A stretch of 64,000 bases of DNA, taken from positions 1-64,000 of IMG/VR virus record IMGVR_UViG_3300031857_016023; one strand, given 5' to 3'. The notes beneath the pieces were generated by a model that worked only from the letters and a program-made list of their open reading frames with translations, was not told where the DNA came from and searched no databases. The position numbers were made by a program, and so were the translations under genes. The DNA is from a virus. Shown piece after piece: positions 1 through 8,371 of this stretch (position 1 is its first letter; each line of letters begins with the position of its first letter).

Positions 1-996
1 GTTTGTTATGGCTAATAGAGATAATGCTGTCATAATAACAATACCGTCTAATCTATTTGGAGTGGTTTTCAATCTCAAAGAAATTAAATTGTAATATGTT
101 CCAGCAACAGCTAAATCAATTGGGCTATCAACTGGTGTTTGAACGGCTTGCTGCGATCCAAGCAATTCATAACCACCTTCAGACATAATGGATGAACAAA
201 TCTGTTTCATTGTAGAATTACTTGTTGTAATACCTGTATTCTTGATTTCATAACGCAATGGCAAAGAAGCCGTTGTCATATAAGGAACTGTATTTCTATT
301 ATCATTGTGGAATACATGTGCGGGAACCATTTTTCCATCAACAACAAATCCACAACGAACATCGCCAACGCCAAGCCACTCAATATCCATCCAAAGAATA
401 TTTGTTTTACTTACATCAATTCCACCAGTGTGTTCAACGCCACCACTTTGAGATGAGTAACCGGTGCCGTCAAACTTGTCTATACTCCAATTTGTTTGTG
501 CAACTTTTGTTTCTGTAATTGTTCCTGTTGTGTTACTTCTCAATACAAAATAGTTTGTTGTACCATCATTTTCAAAGAAGATGCCATTCTCAGCTCCATA
601 ATAACCAACTCTTTGACGAACATTTGCTTTTGGTGTTTCCATGGCAAATGATGACAACATCAACAAAGATTTACCTGGTTGATATGAAAATACTCTTGTT
701 GTTTCACGAATAATTTCTGCATTTGCTGTAGTTCCTACAGTCATCACAATCATGCTTTGGTTATTCACAAAAGCATAAGAACTATTTCCTGCTGTATTTG
801 ATGTTGCCCATAAACCATTATCAGAAAAACGATGTGTGCTATCAAAAAGAGTATATGTATCTGATGTTCGAAGCCGACCAAAAGCATCTGTCATTGTGCC
901 AGACGGTGAAAGACGGTCCGACAACATATTCACTTCATAACGAGTGAATACTTGTCCTGAATCTATCTTGTGTAGGTCGGTTCTAAACTGTGCCAC
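1..996 (-). CDS. Phage structural protein, partial (cut by left window edge)
   Basis: An open frame of 332 codons runs from a GTG at 996 to the window edge with no stop. The GTG directly follows the TAA of the upstream gene, and an AAGGA-like ribosome site lies about 12 bases upstream. The protein begins V-A-Q-F-R-T-D and contains a QPGKSLL segment (about residue 107) followed by PKANVRQRVGYYG, which I recognise from conserved virion-associated proteins of T4-like aquatic phages. It looks beta-rich, with no signal peptide or membrane segment. It follows the DUF6321-like gene in the transcription unit that begins with the late promoter at 4220, which fits a late virion component. The exact role (fibre, baseplate or decoration) cannot be told, and the C-terminus lies outside the window. 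Confidence 0.72.
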   Translation of the reverse strand, partial: MAQFRTDLHKIDSGQVFTRYEVNMLSDRLSPSGTMTDAFGRLRTSDTYTLFDSTHRFSDNGLWATSNTAGNSSYAFVNNQSMIVMTVGTTANAEIIRETTRVFSYQPGKSLLMLSSFAMETPKANVRQRVGYYGAENGIFFENDGTTNYFVLRSNTTGTITETKVAQTNWSIDKFDGTGYSSQSGGVEHTGGIDVSKTNILWMDIEWLGVGDVRCGFVVDGKMVPAHVFHNDNRNTVPYMTTASLPLRYEIKNTGITTSNSTMKQICSSIMSEGGYELLGSQQAVQTPVDSPIDLAVAGTYYNLISLRLKTTPNRLDGIVIMTALSLLAITN

Positions 997-1653
997 TTAG
1001 CAGTTCCACTTCCTTAATGCTTTGTTGATACGGCTATCTGGATCATTGGCAGTTTTAGCAGATGTTAAACGCTTCTTCATTCCACCCATACGAGCACAAA
1101 ATGATTTACGGCGATTGGCTGACTTTGAACCAGGTTTTAATTTACTTGGCTTTGTAGTAACTGCCATAGAAAGTTTTGAACCTGGATTTTCACGGCGATA
1201 CGATTCAATACCTTTACGATTCAAACCGCCAGATTCAGATTTACCTTCTTTGCGTTGCCATGCAGCAACTTCATCCAAATATTCTTCGTGTAATTCTTTT
1301 ACACTTTTAATAGTTTTTTGTTGATGGTTTGGATGAACTTTTACATGAGAGTTATCAATTACATGCCTTAGAGCATCTTCATGGCTACTGTGCTCATTTT
1401 CTCCTCTAAATTCTACACCTTTAATGTGTTTAAATTGATGGTGTGGAGAACCAGTATGATGACCAGAATGTTGAGAAGTATGGTAGTCGCCATCTTTATA
1501 ATGGTCGACATAACCAATATGATGCACTTCTTTGGAACCATGAGGTTTGTAATAAACTCCATGGGTTGATCCTTCTTTATCTGAATATTGTTTATGCAGA
1601 TAAAGAGTGCCGCCGTTACTTTCTTCCGTGATAAATGATTTAAAAGATTTCAT
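997..1653 (-). CDS. DUF6321-like phage protein with T4-type capsid-targeting N-terminus
   Basis: This is a 218-residue protein in two parts. The first half is rich in His, Gly and Ser (many HH pairs around residues 40-100). The basic C-terminal half, about residues 128-218, carries AAWQRKEGKSESGGLNRKG, SYRRENPGSKL, SFCARMGGMKKRLT and a terminal LRKWNC, matching the DUF6321-type domain of T4-like phages as I remember it. The conserved Cys residues and basic patches could bind metal or nucleic acid, but the function is unknown. The first ten residues, MKSFKSFITE, match the capsid-targeting tag of T4 internal proteins (see findings), so packaging in the head is inferred. It overlaps the end of the upstream kinase gene by four bases, so it is probably translationally coupled and under the same late promoter. 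Confidence 0.78.
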   Translation of the reverse strand: MKSFKSFITEESNGGTLYLHKQYSDKEGSTHGVYYKPHGSKEVHHIGYVDHYKDGDYHTSQHSGHHTGSPHHQFKHIKGVEFRGENEHSSHEDALRHVIDNSHVKVHPNHQQKTIKSVKELHEEYLDEVAAWQRKEGKSESGGLNRKGIESYRRENPGSKLSMAVTTKPSKLKPGSKSANRRKSFCARMGGMKKRLTSAKTANDPDSRINKALRKWNC

Positions 1654-4184
1654 CCTATTGGCCTTTTAGCTTTAAATGTTTTAATGTTGATACCTTTTTG
1701 TTTCAATACATTATCATTAAAATCACTCATTGATGTAGCATCTTCACCACCGGCACCAATTGCTTCTTCAAATGGTTTTTTATTCTGTTTTGTTTTCAAT
1801 GACGGCCTCTGTGCATTTTCTCCACCTGCCGACAAAGATAAACCAGGTTCAATGCCTTTGTCAATTGATTCTTTTACTTTTTCTTTTTGGCGGGAGCGGA
1901 TTTGCCCGAGCGTGATTTTTGGGGTTGGGGTTTCTTTGTTGGTGCCTTGGATTTCGATGCCGGTGCCTTTGGCGTACTCGTTGGCGCTGGTGAGCTCGGT
2001 GTAACCTTCTGAGATAAGTTGTCTGCTCTCTCCTGTGCTACTCTGGTTGATCCGTCTAGCGGATGAGTTTGACTCTCTGATTTGCCAAAAAGGTTTTTGA
2101 TTAAGTTCAACATCTTCATTCTCCTCATTTATTTTAATAACATAGCCATTTTTATAAGGCATGACTGTACCATTACTTGTATGTGCTTCTCTTGCAGCTG
2201 CGGCACGAAGCATAAATGTTCTTACTTTACCACTTTTATCTTTTAGAAGTTTAATTTCTTTTTTCTTTTCTTCTTCTAATTCAATCTCATCGATTCGTGT
2301 ACCAAGCAATAGGAGGTTTAATGATGACGAATCAGACAACTGATATGATTCTGATAATTTACCTTTGCCAAAGTTAGATACATTAATTGGTGCACCTTTA
2401 CGCTCTGGATCTGGATCATGTCGGCGTTTGGCAGAAACAGCAGATGCTCGTTCTTTCTTACTCAACTTAGCACGCTTTTCATTCGACATACATTTTGGTT
2501 TTGCTTCGCCTGGTTCACGAGCACATGGACCAATTGCTTCGCCTTTGCTGTTGATTCTTTTCCATCCACCTTTTGGATGTTTTGGATCAAACCATTGGCG
2601 CAAATCTTCGGTGAATACTTCTTCAAATTCTTCATTAACACCTTTCTTTGGTGCACCAGAAGAACTCGATACAGGAATATTTGGTTGCTGTGGTTCTTCT
2701 CTCTGTACCTCAACAAGTTTATCATGGATAGAACGATATGTAACTTTACCATTTTTACCGTAGCGGCCAAATCCATAATAAGTTAATCCTAATTTTCTAG
2801 CTTCTTCAGCAGCTCCAGAACCTGGATGTGGTGGCATTTCAGCACCTTCTTTTGGTACAGGCAATTTATCTGACAAATCTAATTCATGTGCAACCCATAA
2901 AGATGCTGCTTCTGATTTTGGTGGATCTGCTACGAATTGTTGAATATTTTTAAACAACTCTGTCATTTCATCTTTTTTAGCTTTAACAACATCCGGTGCG
3001 GCCGCTCTTAAATCTTCTGAGTTATCAAATTCAACATAACGATCACCAAACATTTTTGCTAATTCTGGTCTTGCGTTCTGAACTGCTTCCCATTTTTGAC
3101 GGCGAATATCTTCTGGTACTGTTCTACCACCACGCTGTCCTCTTTCAACATTTCTTTGCGCTGATACTTCATCATTTGTATTGACCATAATCATTGAAGT
3201 ATCATAACCAATTTCTTCTAAGCGATCTTTAATGCGACCAATCTTTTCATGGTCATCACCTGTGCCGTTAATGATAAGACCATTACGACCCATCAACGCT
3301 AAACGCTGACGTAATTCGGTCATATTTTTGGCTTTACCACGAACAACATCACGCTTTTCTTTTTCAGCTTCAGGCATTGTTTTATCAAGACCTTCTTTGT
3401 CCATCAAAAACTCTAAAGCTTTATCTGAATTGATTTCAGTAAGACCGTGACCATCAAGTGTGTTGCTAAGAACATAATCTTTACCAGAACCAGGACCACC
3501 TGCTAAAAAAACTGCTTTGAAAATGGCCTTATCATGCACACCTTCAATAAGCAATTCTTGGAAATCTTCGTTTACATCTTCGTTCATTCCCATGCCTTTG
3601 CGAACATGGTTAAACATTTCTTTTGCATGAGCATCAGTCATCGCTGAAGGAACACCTTTGCGAAATTCTTTGTAATTGCCATTTGAAGCATGCTCACGCA
3701 TTTTGCTTGCTGACATACCTTCTACGCCTTCAGCATCTGGATCACGCTCACCGGCAGAATGAACTTCAATGTGTTTAAAGTTATAAGAACCATGTGGTCC
3801 TTTTACACCATTATATTTGTGTAGAAGTTTATGATATTCTTCGGCACGGTCTGAGCCGCCAACCATGTGGAAATGTGTTACACCTTGTTTGTGTAACTTT
3901 GCGGCTTGTGCTAGGAAATTTGGTGCAGATGCGTCAGATGACGATACATTGACGCCAGGAAAAGCACGCTTAGCATGCTTGAGTTTTTGTGCGGGAGAAA
4001 GAGGATTTTTCTTTGGATCTTGTGAGTGCGAAACAACGATATGTGCAGAACCACCAACTTTTTTGGCAATTTCTTGTACTTTATTGACAAGTTTTTCATG
4101 GCCAACTGTAATTGGGTTCATACGCCCAAAGGCCATTACTGCATGTTTTTCTTTCTGCTCTAGCAGAAAATCGCTAAATTTCAT
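1650..4184 (-). CDS. Nucleotidyltransferase / P-loop kinase fusion with C-terminal DUF5872-like region
   Basis: This 844-residue multidomain protein starts with a capsid-tag-like MKFSDFLLE. Residues about 14-180 form a cytidylyltransferase-type nucleotidyltransferase: GRMNPITVGH at 20-29 is the HIGH-family motif and SASKMRE at 158-164 is the ISSSxxR-like motif. Residues about 220-400 form a P-loop kinase with AGGPGSGKD at 228-236. Residues about 540-615 hold a lysine- and cysteine-containing module (DPKHPKGGWKR, then MSNEKRAKLSKKERA) like the DUF5872 domain. The last ~150 residues are low complexity and overlap an out-of-frame gene. The substrate is unknown. The NadR-like order of transferase then kinase recalls NAD salvage, but a polynucleotide substrate is equally possible. 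The late promoter TATAAATA lies about 36 bp upstream of the start. Confidence 0.85.
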   Translation of the reverse strand: MKFSDFLLEQKEKHAVMAFGRMNPITVGHEKLVNKVQEIAKKVGGSAHIVVSHSQDPKKNPLSPAQKLKHAKRAFPGVNVSSSDASAPNFLAQAAKLHKQGVTHFHMVGGSDRAEEYHKLLHKYNGVKGPHGSYNFKHIEVHSAGERDPDAEGVEGMSASKMREHASNGNYKEFRKGVPSAMTDAHAKEMFNHVRKGMGMNEDVNEDFQELLIEGVHDKAIFKAVFLAGGPGSGKDYVLSNTLDGHGLTEINSDKALEFLMDKEGLDKTMPEAEKEKRDVVRGKAKNMTELRQRLALMGRNGLIINGTGDDHEKIGRIKDRLEEIGYDTSMIMVNTNDEVSAQRNVERGQRGGRTVPEDIRRQKWEAVQNARPELAKMFGDRYVEFDNSEDLRAAAPDVVKAKKDEMTELFKNIQQFVADPPKSEAASLWVAHELDLSDKLPVPKEGAEMPPHPGSGAAEEARKLGLTYYGFGRYGKNGKVTYRSIHDKLVEVQREEPQQPNIPVSSSSGAPKKGVNEEFEEVFTEDLRQWFDPKHPKGGWKRINSKGEAIGPCAREPGEAKPKCMSNEKRAKLSKKERASAVSAKRRHDPDPERKGAPINVSNFGKGKLSESYQLSDSSSLNLLLLGTRIDEIELEEEKKKEIKLLKDKSGKVRTFMLRAAAAREAHTSNGTVMPYKNGYVIKINEENEDVELNQKPFWQIRESNSSARRINQSSTGESRQLISEGYTELTSANEYAKGTGIEIQGTNKETPTPKITLGQIRSRQKEKVKESIDKGIEPGLSLSAGGENAQRPSLKTKQNKKPFEEAIGAGGEDATSMSDFNDNVLKQKGINIKTFKAKRPIG
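1874..2113 (-). CDS. Candidate out-of-frame overlapping gene, Pro/Ala/Lys-rich small basic protein
   Basis: This 79-codon frame lies entirely inside the 3' part of the nucleotidyltransferase-kinase gene, in another frame on the same strand. I chose the ATG at 2113 because GAGGAG sits seven bases upstream; an ATG at 2128 lies too close to this site to use it. The product begins MLNLIKNLFGKSESQ and ends in a Pro/Ala/Thr/Lys tail (PTSTPKAPASKSKAPTKK, then SAPAKKKK), like small histone-tail-like phage proteins. Over this stretch the host frame has unusually C-rich third positions and GC reaches about 52-57 percent, as expected if both frames constrain the sequence. It could still be a chance frame in a low-complexity region. 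Confidence 0.5.
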   Translation of the reverse strand: MLNLIKNLFGKSESQTHPLDGSTRVAQERADNLSQKVTPSSPAPTSTPKAPASKSKAPTKKPQPQKSRSGKSAPAKKKK

Positions 4185-4219
4185 ATCTCTCCCGCCTCTA
4201 CAGCGTTACATTGATATGC

Positions 4220-4227
4220 TATTTATA
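4220..4227 (-). promoter_or_regulatory. T4-type late promoter (TATAAATA)
   Basis: The minus strand reads TATAAATA, the exact T4 late -10 element, about 36 bases upstream of the nucleotidyltransferase-kinase start at 4184 and in the gap after the methyltransferase gene. The window encodes the matching late sigma factor (gp55-like). It should drive the unit running to the left edge. Confidence 0.75.
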
Positions 4228-4231
4228 CGGT

Positions 4232-4939
4232 TTAATCTGTTCTAAATGTAACAAAACCACCATGCATTTTAGGAACTGAGTCTGGTTGCATGACTATTCT
4301 TGACATTCCTATCTCCATAGGAATCTTTTCGCCAACATTGCCTTTATCAAAAACAATGATAGAATCGTACACAGACATACATTTAACATTACGAGTGAAA
4401 TAATCAGGTTCTTTCTGGCCTCTAGCATGATCTGCATTGATACTATCAATCATACCTTTTGCGACATTATTAATTGATTCTGGTTCTTTAATACTTCCAC
4501 CATGAGAATCCCAATATGCTGCATGAGTATCTTCAATGAAGTAAATGCCATCATCTGCCAATTTTGGAAATAAAAATTGAAAGGTTTTATTAACATGAGC
4601 AACATGATGTGAACCATCATCAATAATCAAATCGAAAGCTCCAAATTCATCAATTAGACTTTGTAGAAATTTTTCATCAGTTTGATCACCAATACGAACA
4701 TTTATGCCTTCTTGTTCATGCTGCTTGCATAAAGGATTAATATCTATGCCAACGATTGTAGCTTCTGGAAAATAATAACGCCACATTTCTAAAGAACCAC
4801 CATTTAAAATACCAATTTCTAGTATCTTAATTGGTTTATTACGAATAGGAGTAAAATGCTTTTCGTAAATTGGAAAGTAATGTTTCCATTTTGTAATTTT
4901 TTTACCTTTATTTGTTGTAAAATAGTTCCATAGTTCCAT
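4232..4939 (-). CDS. Class I SAM-dependent methyltransferase (TylF/macrocin-type)
   Basis: This 235-residue protein has a Rossmann-type SAM-binding core. LEIGILNGGSLEMW at about 40-53 is motif I, GIDINPLC at about 84-91 is motif II with the acidic ribose ligand, and IIDDGSHHVAHV at about 125-136 with YFIEDTH at about 153-159 matches macrocin O-methyltransferase (TylF) and cephalosporin-hydroxylase-like enzymes, where the Asp/His residues bind a divalent metal. An O-methyltransferase acting on a sugar is likely because the gene ends the glycan island and follows sugar-nucleotide genes. The start codon overlaps the upstream stop (TAATG), with GGAG eight bases before the ATG. The acceptor sugar cannot be read from sequence. 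Confidence 0.82.
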   Translation of the reverse strand: MELWNYFTTNKGKKITKWKHYFPIYEKHFTPIRNKPIKILEIGILNGGSLEMWRYYFPEATIVGIDINPLCKQHEQEGINVRIGDQTDEKFLQSLIDEFGAFDLIIDDGSHHVAHVNKTFQFLFPKLADDGIYFIEDTHAAYWDSHGGSIKEPESINNVAKGMIDSINADHARGQKEPDYFTRNVKCMSVYDSIIVFDKGNVGEKIPMEIGMSRIVMQPDSVPKMHGGFVTFRTD

Positions 4940-5649
4940 TAGTATTTCTCCGTTTCACCTGATCCAGCAACAATGCCAGAGCATTTTATTCTATCAAATT
5001 CAATAACATATCTTCTATCTAGGCACAAGTAATGAGCATGTTCAGTATCAATTCCGTGTGTCATAACATTACTTATCATTGGTCCTATTGTTTGTAAGTA
5101 ATTATCTAATAAAGATGGGCAGAAAGAATACATTCGTGTAATATACAAATGGTCAGTAATGTTTGTTTTTCTTTCTGGTGACATCCAAGAAGGGATAGAT
5201 TTTTTAAAAACATATTTGCCATACATGTTATTATATTCTGAAATATCAAAATCTTCGTCTAATAAAGTTCTAGCAGAGTATTTAAAAATTCTTTTTACAC
5301 CATGTAAAAAACCCATCAGTTGAGGATTTTGCTTGAATTGCATGAGTGTATTAAATAACATCAACAATTCAGCTTCACTTTTTTTGCCTGTTTTAGCAAA
5401 GTTATTAATATCTGGATGAGTAGTAAACCATAAAGCTTGACAATAGTTACCAATTATTTCCTTTATTTTATCAGGAACAGGTTCAGGAGATCCATCAACG
5501 AAAAGAACTGCCGCTTCAGGCACTCTATCTCTTAAATTATTTAAGGTGTTTATTGTTTGTTCTAAACGATCATCACTATTAACAACACCAATGTTAGCAT
5601 TTAATGCTGAAGTGACGATGAATAGGTTTCTATCCGGTATAAAGCTCAT
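4939..5649 (-). CDS. Uncharacterised protein of the glycan island, possibly glycosyltransferase-like
   Basis: I do not recognise this 236-residue protein with certainty. It starts with a beta strand and loop (LFIVTSALNANIG), followed by a helix rich in Arg/Asn/Leu and the acidic segment VLFVDGSPEPVP at about 48-59. That layout resembles the nucleotide-sugar half of a GT-A transferase, but no clear DxD motif can be named. It has no signal peptide or membrane segment. It overlaps the epimerase gene upstream and the methyltransferase downstream, so it belongs to the same sugar-modification operon. A role in making or transferring a glycan is inferred from context only. Confidence 0.6.
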   Translation of the reverse strand: MSFIPDRNLFIVTSALNANIGVVNSDDRLEQTINTLNNLRDRVPEAAVLFVDGSPEPVPDKIKEIIGNYCQALWFTTHPDINNFAKTGKKSEAELLMLFNTLMQFKQNPQLMGFLHGVKRIFKYSARTLLDEDFDISEYNNMYGKYVFKKSIPSWMSPERKTNITDHLYITRMYSFCPSLLDNYLQTIGPMISNVMTHGIDTEHAHYLCLDRRYVIEFDRIKCSGIVAGSGETEKY

Positions 5650-6640
5650 AATTTTGTTTCATTGATTCAATCATTAATGATTCAATGTCCTTGTTTGGTT
5701 TCCAATTTAATAATTCCTCGGCCTTTTTCGTGCAGCCTAACGAAAACTTTTTTACTTCATTTTCAATTACAAAATCTTGTATGGGTTTGGTGCCTTCATA
5801 TAAATCATCGTATCCTGACCAATATTTAGCAGGCGGATCAAACTTATAATCAAAGCTGCCAAAAGCCTTCTTCGCATATACAACAATATCACTTACAGAA
5901 GTTAATGTACCAGTACAAACATTAAAGATTTCTCTATCAGTTCTTGGCAATACTTTTTCAATCATTGACACCACATCATCAACATGAATATAATCTCTTG
6001 GATGATTACCAGAAGAATAGAGTGTGATTGGTTCTTTTCTTTTGACCTGACGCACAATATAATTCATCAGAGGTGGTGATTTACGGTGAATATCTTGCCG
6101 TGGGCCAAACACATTGAAGAATCGTAATGTAGTAATGTTCATATCATAGTTGCGTATGAATGATTGTATTGTTTCTTCCATTAGTTTCTTTGACAATGGA
6201 TAAAACAACTTCGGCGTTACAATAGAAGATTCTTTAAATGGCGCTTCTTTTGGATCATTGTTCTCATAGATTGCTGATGTGCTAGCAACAATGACATGGA
6301 TACCTTTACGGCGTGCTGCATTAAGTATATTGGCTGTACCGCCAACATTTACATCAATACAAGTGTGTGGATCTATTTCACATTGAGGCAAAGAAGAAAT
6401 AGCTGCAAGATGAATCACCACATCAATCTCATGGTAATCAAAGTAATTTGATAATTGTAGATAAGGGAGTCTAATATCACCTTTGATAAATTGACAAAAG
6501 AATTCACCGTTCTCTTTTAGATTTTCTTCGTAGCCGTTATTCAGATTATCATAGGCAATCACTTTATGGCCATTCTGTGACAACTTTAATGATAGCGTAG
6601 AACCAATGCCGCCTGCAGCTCCTGTAATAAAGATATTCAA
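5630..6640 (-). CDS. NAD(P)-dependent sugar epimerase/dehydratase (extended SDR)
   Basis: This 336-residue protein is a full-length extended short-chain dehydrogenase. GAAGGIG at 7-13 is the glycine-rich NAD-binding motif, IHLAA at about 75-79 follows, and the catalytic pair is Y146/K150 in YPLSK. LRFFNVFGPRQD and PRDYIHVDDV at the expected C-terminal positions resemble UDP-glucose 4-epimerase and related dehydratases. It probably interconverts or dehydrates a nucleotide sugar in the cytoplasm. Translation starts at a TTG at 6640 that overlaps the preceding stop (TTGA); AGGAG seven bases upstream supports this unusual start. The upstream gene supplies a sugar nucleotidyltransferase, a natural partner. 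Confidence 0.9.
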   Translation of the reverse strand: MNIFITGAAGGIGSTLSLKLSQNGHKVIAYDNLNNGYEENLKENGEFFCQFIKGDIRLPYLQLSNYFDYHEIDVVIHLAAISSLPQCEIDPHTCIDVNVGGTANILNAARRKGIHVIVASTSAIYENNDPKEAPFKESSIVTPKLFYPLSKKLMEETIQSFIRNYDMNITTLRFFNVFGPRQDIHRKSPPLMNYIVRQVKRKEPITLYSSGNHPRDYIHVDDVVSMIEKVLPRTDREIFNVCTGTLTSVSDIVVYAKKAFGSFDYKFDPPAKYWSGYDDLYEGTKPIQDFVIENEVKKFSLGCTKKAEELLNWKPNKDIESLMIESMKQNYELYTG

Positions 6641-7650
6641 ATCAAATCTCCTAAATCTTCACTATCTCTTTTGATATTGACAGCAAGGGCAGTAGGATAT
6701 GGGTTTGAACTTGCATAATCATTTATCAATATTCGTTTGCTATGATGAATACCCATAATCAAAGGACAACCACCAAAACCCAATTCGTCTAGCATATTCA
6801 TTGTCAATATGCCATATTTGTCCGGTCTGGATGTGGTAAATACAATCTTACATCCTCGCCTTTTTTCTTTTAATAGAGCAGTCACATTGTCCCAAAGTGG
6901 TTCACATGGCTCATTGTAGTCCCATTTTGATTTAACAATAGTGCCATCAATATCACAGAAGTATGTTGGTTTATTATTGAAATCAAACCAATCTTCTGCG
7001 GTGCCAACATCGATAAAGTTTTCTACTTCACTTTCAAAAAATATATTGTTTTGCGAAATCATGTAATCTACAATATTAGAAACAAATATTTCACCAGTTG
7101 TAGATAGTTTATCGAAAGCATCAACGAAACTTTGTGCTGTTTCAAACTGATAGCCACCAACACAGAAATGGTCACTTACAATTCTTTTCTCTACAACTGA
7201 ATTGATGATGCCTTGGTCATTTGTAAGTGTGTAACTTTTGGCACCTGCCGTTCTTATACTTGGATGTTTTGAAAGGTTAGCAACATAGATTATATTACCT
7301 TCTTGTTCGTTTGTTTCATAAAAACCATCACAGTCTTTAATGAGTAAAGCAGAAGATAAATTGACACGACCTCGTTTGATTGCTTGATAAACGGTATCTG
7401 CTGGGCCTGAAGTAAGTTTATCTAGTATCACAATATCAATTTTATTACCAAATGCCTCATTTAATTTTTTTCGAGCCATGTATTTTTCATCATGCTCCTT
7501 TAGAATGACAATTGTAACACGGTTTTTGCCTATGTAATGTTCTGCTGCATTTTCAACCATTAATCGACCAGAATAATCTGTCAGTAGGTATTTTGGTCGC
7601 ATATTAGGAAACCGTGATGAAGCACCGGCGCAAGGAATAATTACTTCCAT
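6637..7650 (-). CDS. Sugar-phosphate nucleotidyltransferase fused to HAD phosphatase
   Basis: This 337-residue protein has two domains. Residues about 1-225 are an NTP-transferase: IIPCAGASSRFPNMRPK at 4-20 is the nucleotide-binding GxG..R..PK signature, LLIKDCDGF at about 102-110 carries the metal-binding Asp, and NFIDVGTAEDW at about 211-221 is the C-terminal signature. Residues about 228-337 are a HAD-superfamily phosphatase with the nucleophile motif DIDGT at 233-237, TTSR at about 273-276 and a distal acidic segment (LINDYAS). The pair could dephosphorylate a sugar bisphosphate and activate the product, as GmhB and HddC do in GDP-heptose synthesis, but the substrate is inferred. It overlaps both neighbours by a few bases. 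Confidence 0.86.
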   Translation of the reverse strand: MEVIIPCAGASSRFPNMRPKYLLTDYSGRLMVENAAEHYIGKNRVTIVILKEHDEKYMARKKLNEAFGNKIDIVILDKLTSGPADTVYQAIKRGRVNLSSALLIKDCDGFYETNEQEGNIIYVANLSKHPSIRTAGAKSYTLTNDQGIINSVVEKRIVSDHFCVGGYQFETAQSFVDAFDKLSTTGEIFVSNIVDYMISQNNIFFESEVENFIDVGTAEDWFDFNNKPTYFCDIDGTIVKSKWDYNEPCEPLWDNVTALLKEKRRGCKIVFTTSRPDKYGILTMNMLDELGFGGCPLIMGIHHSKRILINDYASSNPYPTALAVNIKRDSEDLGDLI

Positions 7651-8348
7651 AATTTTCTTATCTCACTTTCAACAAAATACTTATCATCATTAACATGCGT
7701 ATAAGGTAAAACTCGCATCAACATTAGTATTAACAAATAATCACTATAATAGCAGGTGTATGTTTTAAGTGTATCTTCTAATACTTTTAGTTTAGAATCA
7801 AAAAAGAGAATATCTTTACGAATGAACCATTTACACTTAATATCCTGCATCAACTTTGCTAAATCAAATACATATGAATCATATTCTGTGGTCAATGGGT
7901 CAATCAATATAAAACCACCATTCACCTCATATAAAATGTTTTCTAGTGTCAAATCACCATGATATTCGGAAGATGGTAGTGTTTTTGGCAATTTAGCATA
8001 CAACTCACTTGCAGTAAAAGGTAGTTCATATTGATTCCAAGGAAATACGGAAAGTTTTTGGTCATAAATTTTAGAATAATCTTTTTCTATCGTTTGACTG
8101 GACATTATGTTTAAAGTGTTTGTCAGAAATTCACAAAGTTTACTCACATCATGTGTTGTTAGATATGTTTTAATATCTTGGTGTTGGATGTATTCCATAT
8201 CATATGCATCACCATATACATCCAACAATTTTGGTATTGGTAGATGAAGTCGAGAAAGAGCATCATATCGTTCCAAATTACGGCCAACGCCGCCAGTCTT
8301 TCGAACAAAGATACGATGGTCTTTCTGCATCAATTCAACTTTACTCAT
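7641..8348 (-). CDS. Aminoglycoside-phosphotransferase/choline-kinase-like enzyme
   Basis: This 235-residue protein has the APH-type kinase catalytic signature: YHGDLTLENIL with H130, D132 (catalytic base) and N137, then LIDP with D150 as metal ligand, and FDLAKL shortly after. The N-terminal lobe is short and lacks an obvious glycine-rich loop, as is usual for phage versions. I chose the ATG at 8348 because AAAGG lies seven bases upstream; a longer frame starting at TTG 8384 lies inside the preceding gene. Its place beside sugar-nucleotide genes suggests phosphorylation of a small sugar, amino alcohol or glycan substituent such as choline or ethanolamine. That substrate is inferred. Confidence 0.78.
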   Translation of the reverse strand: MSKVELMQKDHRIFVRKTGGVGRNLERYDALSRLHLPIPKLLDVYGDAYDMEYIQHQDIKTYLTTHDVSKLCEFLTNTLNIMSSQTIEKDYSKIYDQKLSVFPWNQYELPFTASELYAKLPKTLPSSEYHGDLTLENILYEVNGGFILIDPLTTEYDSYVFDLAKLMQDIKCKWFIRKDILFFDSKLKVLEDTLKTYTCYYSDYLLILMLMRVLPYTHVNDDKYFVESEIRKLWK

Positions 8349-8371
8349 TGAATGGCCTTTCAATTGTTTTA

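Noticed and set aside
258-713. Two plus-strand frames of 86 and 64 codons at the left end
   Set aside because: They oppose a continuous 332-codon minus-strand frame with clear phage-structural sequence, and their own translations are low-quality His/Gln/Leu runs.
2365-2786. Long plus-strand and alternate minus-strand frames opposite the DUF5872-like region
   Set aside because: Codon use and motif conservation favour the 844-codon minus-strand frame; unlike 1874-2113 these lack ribosome sites.
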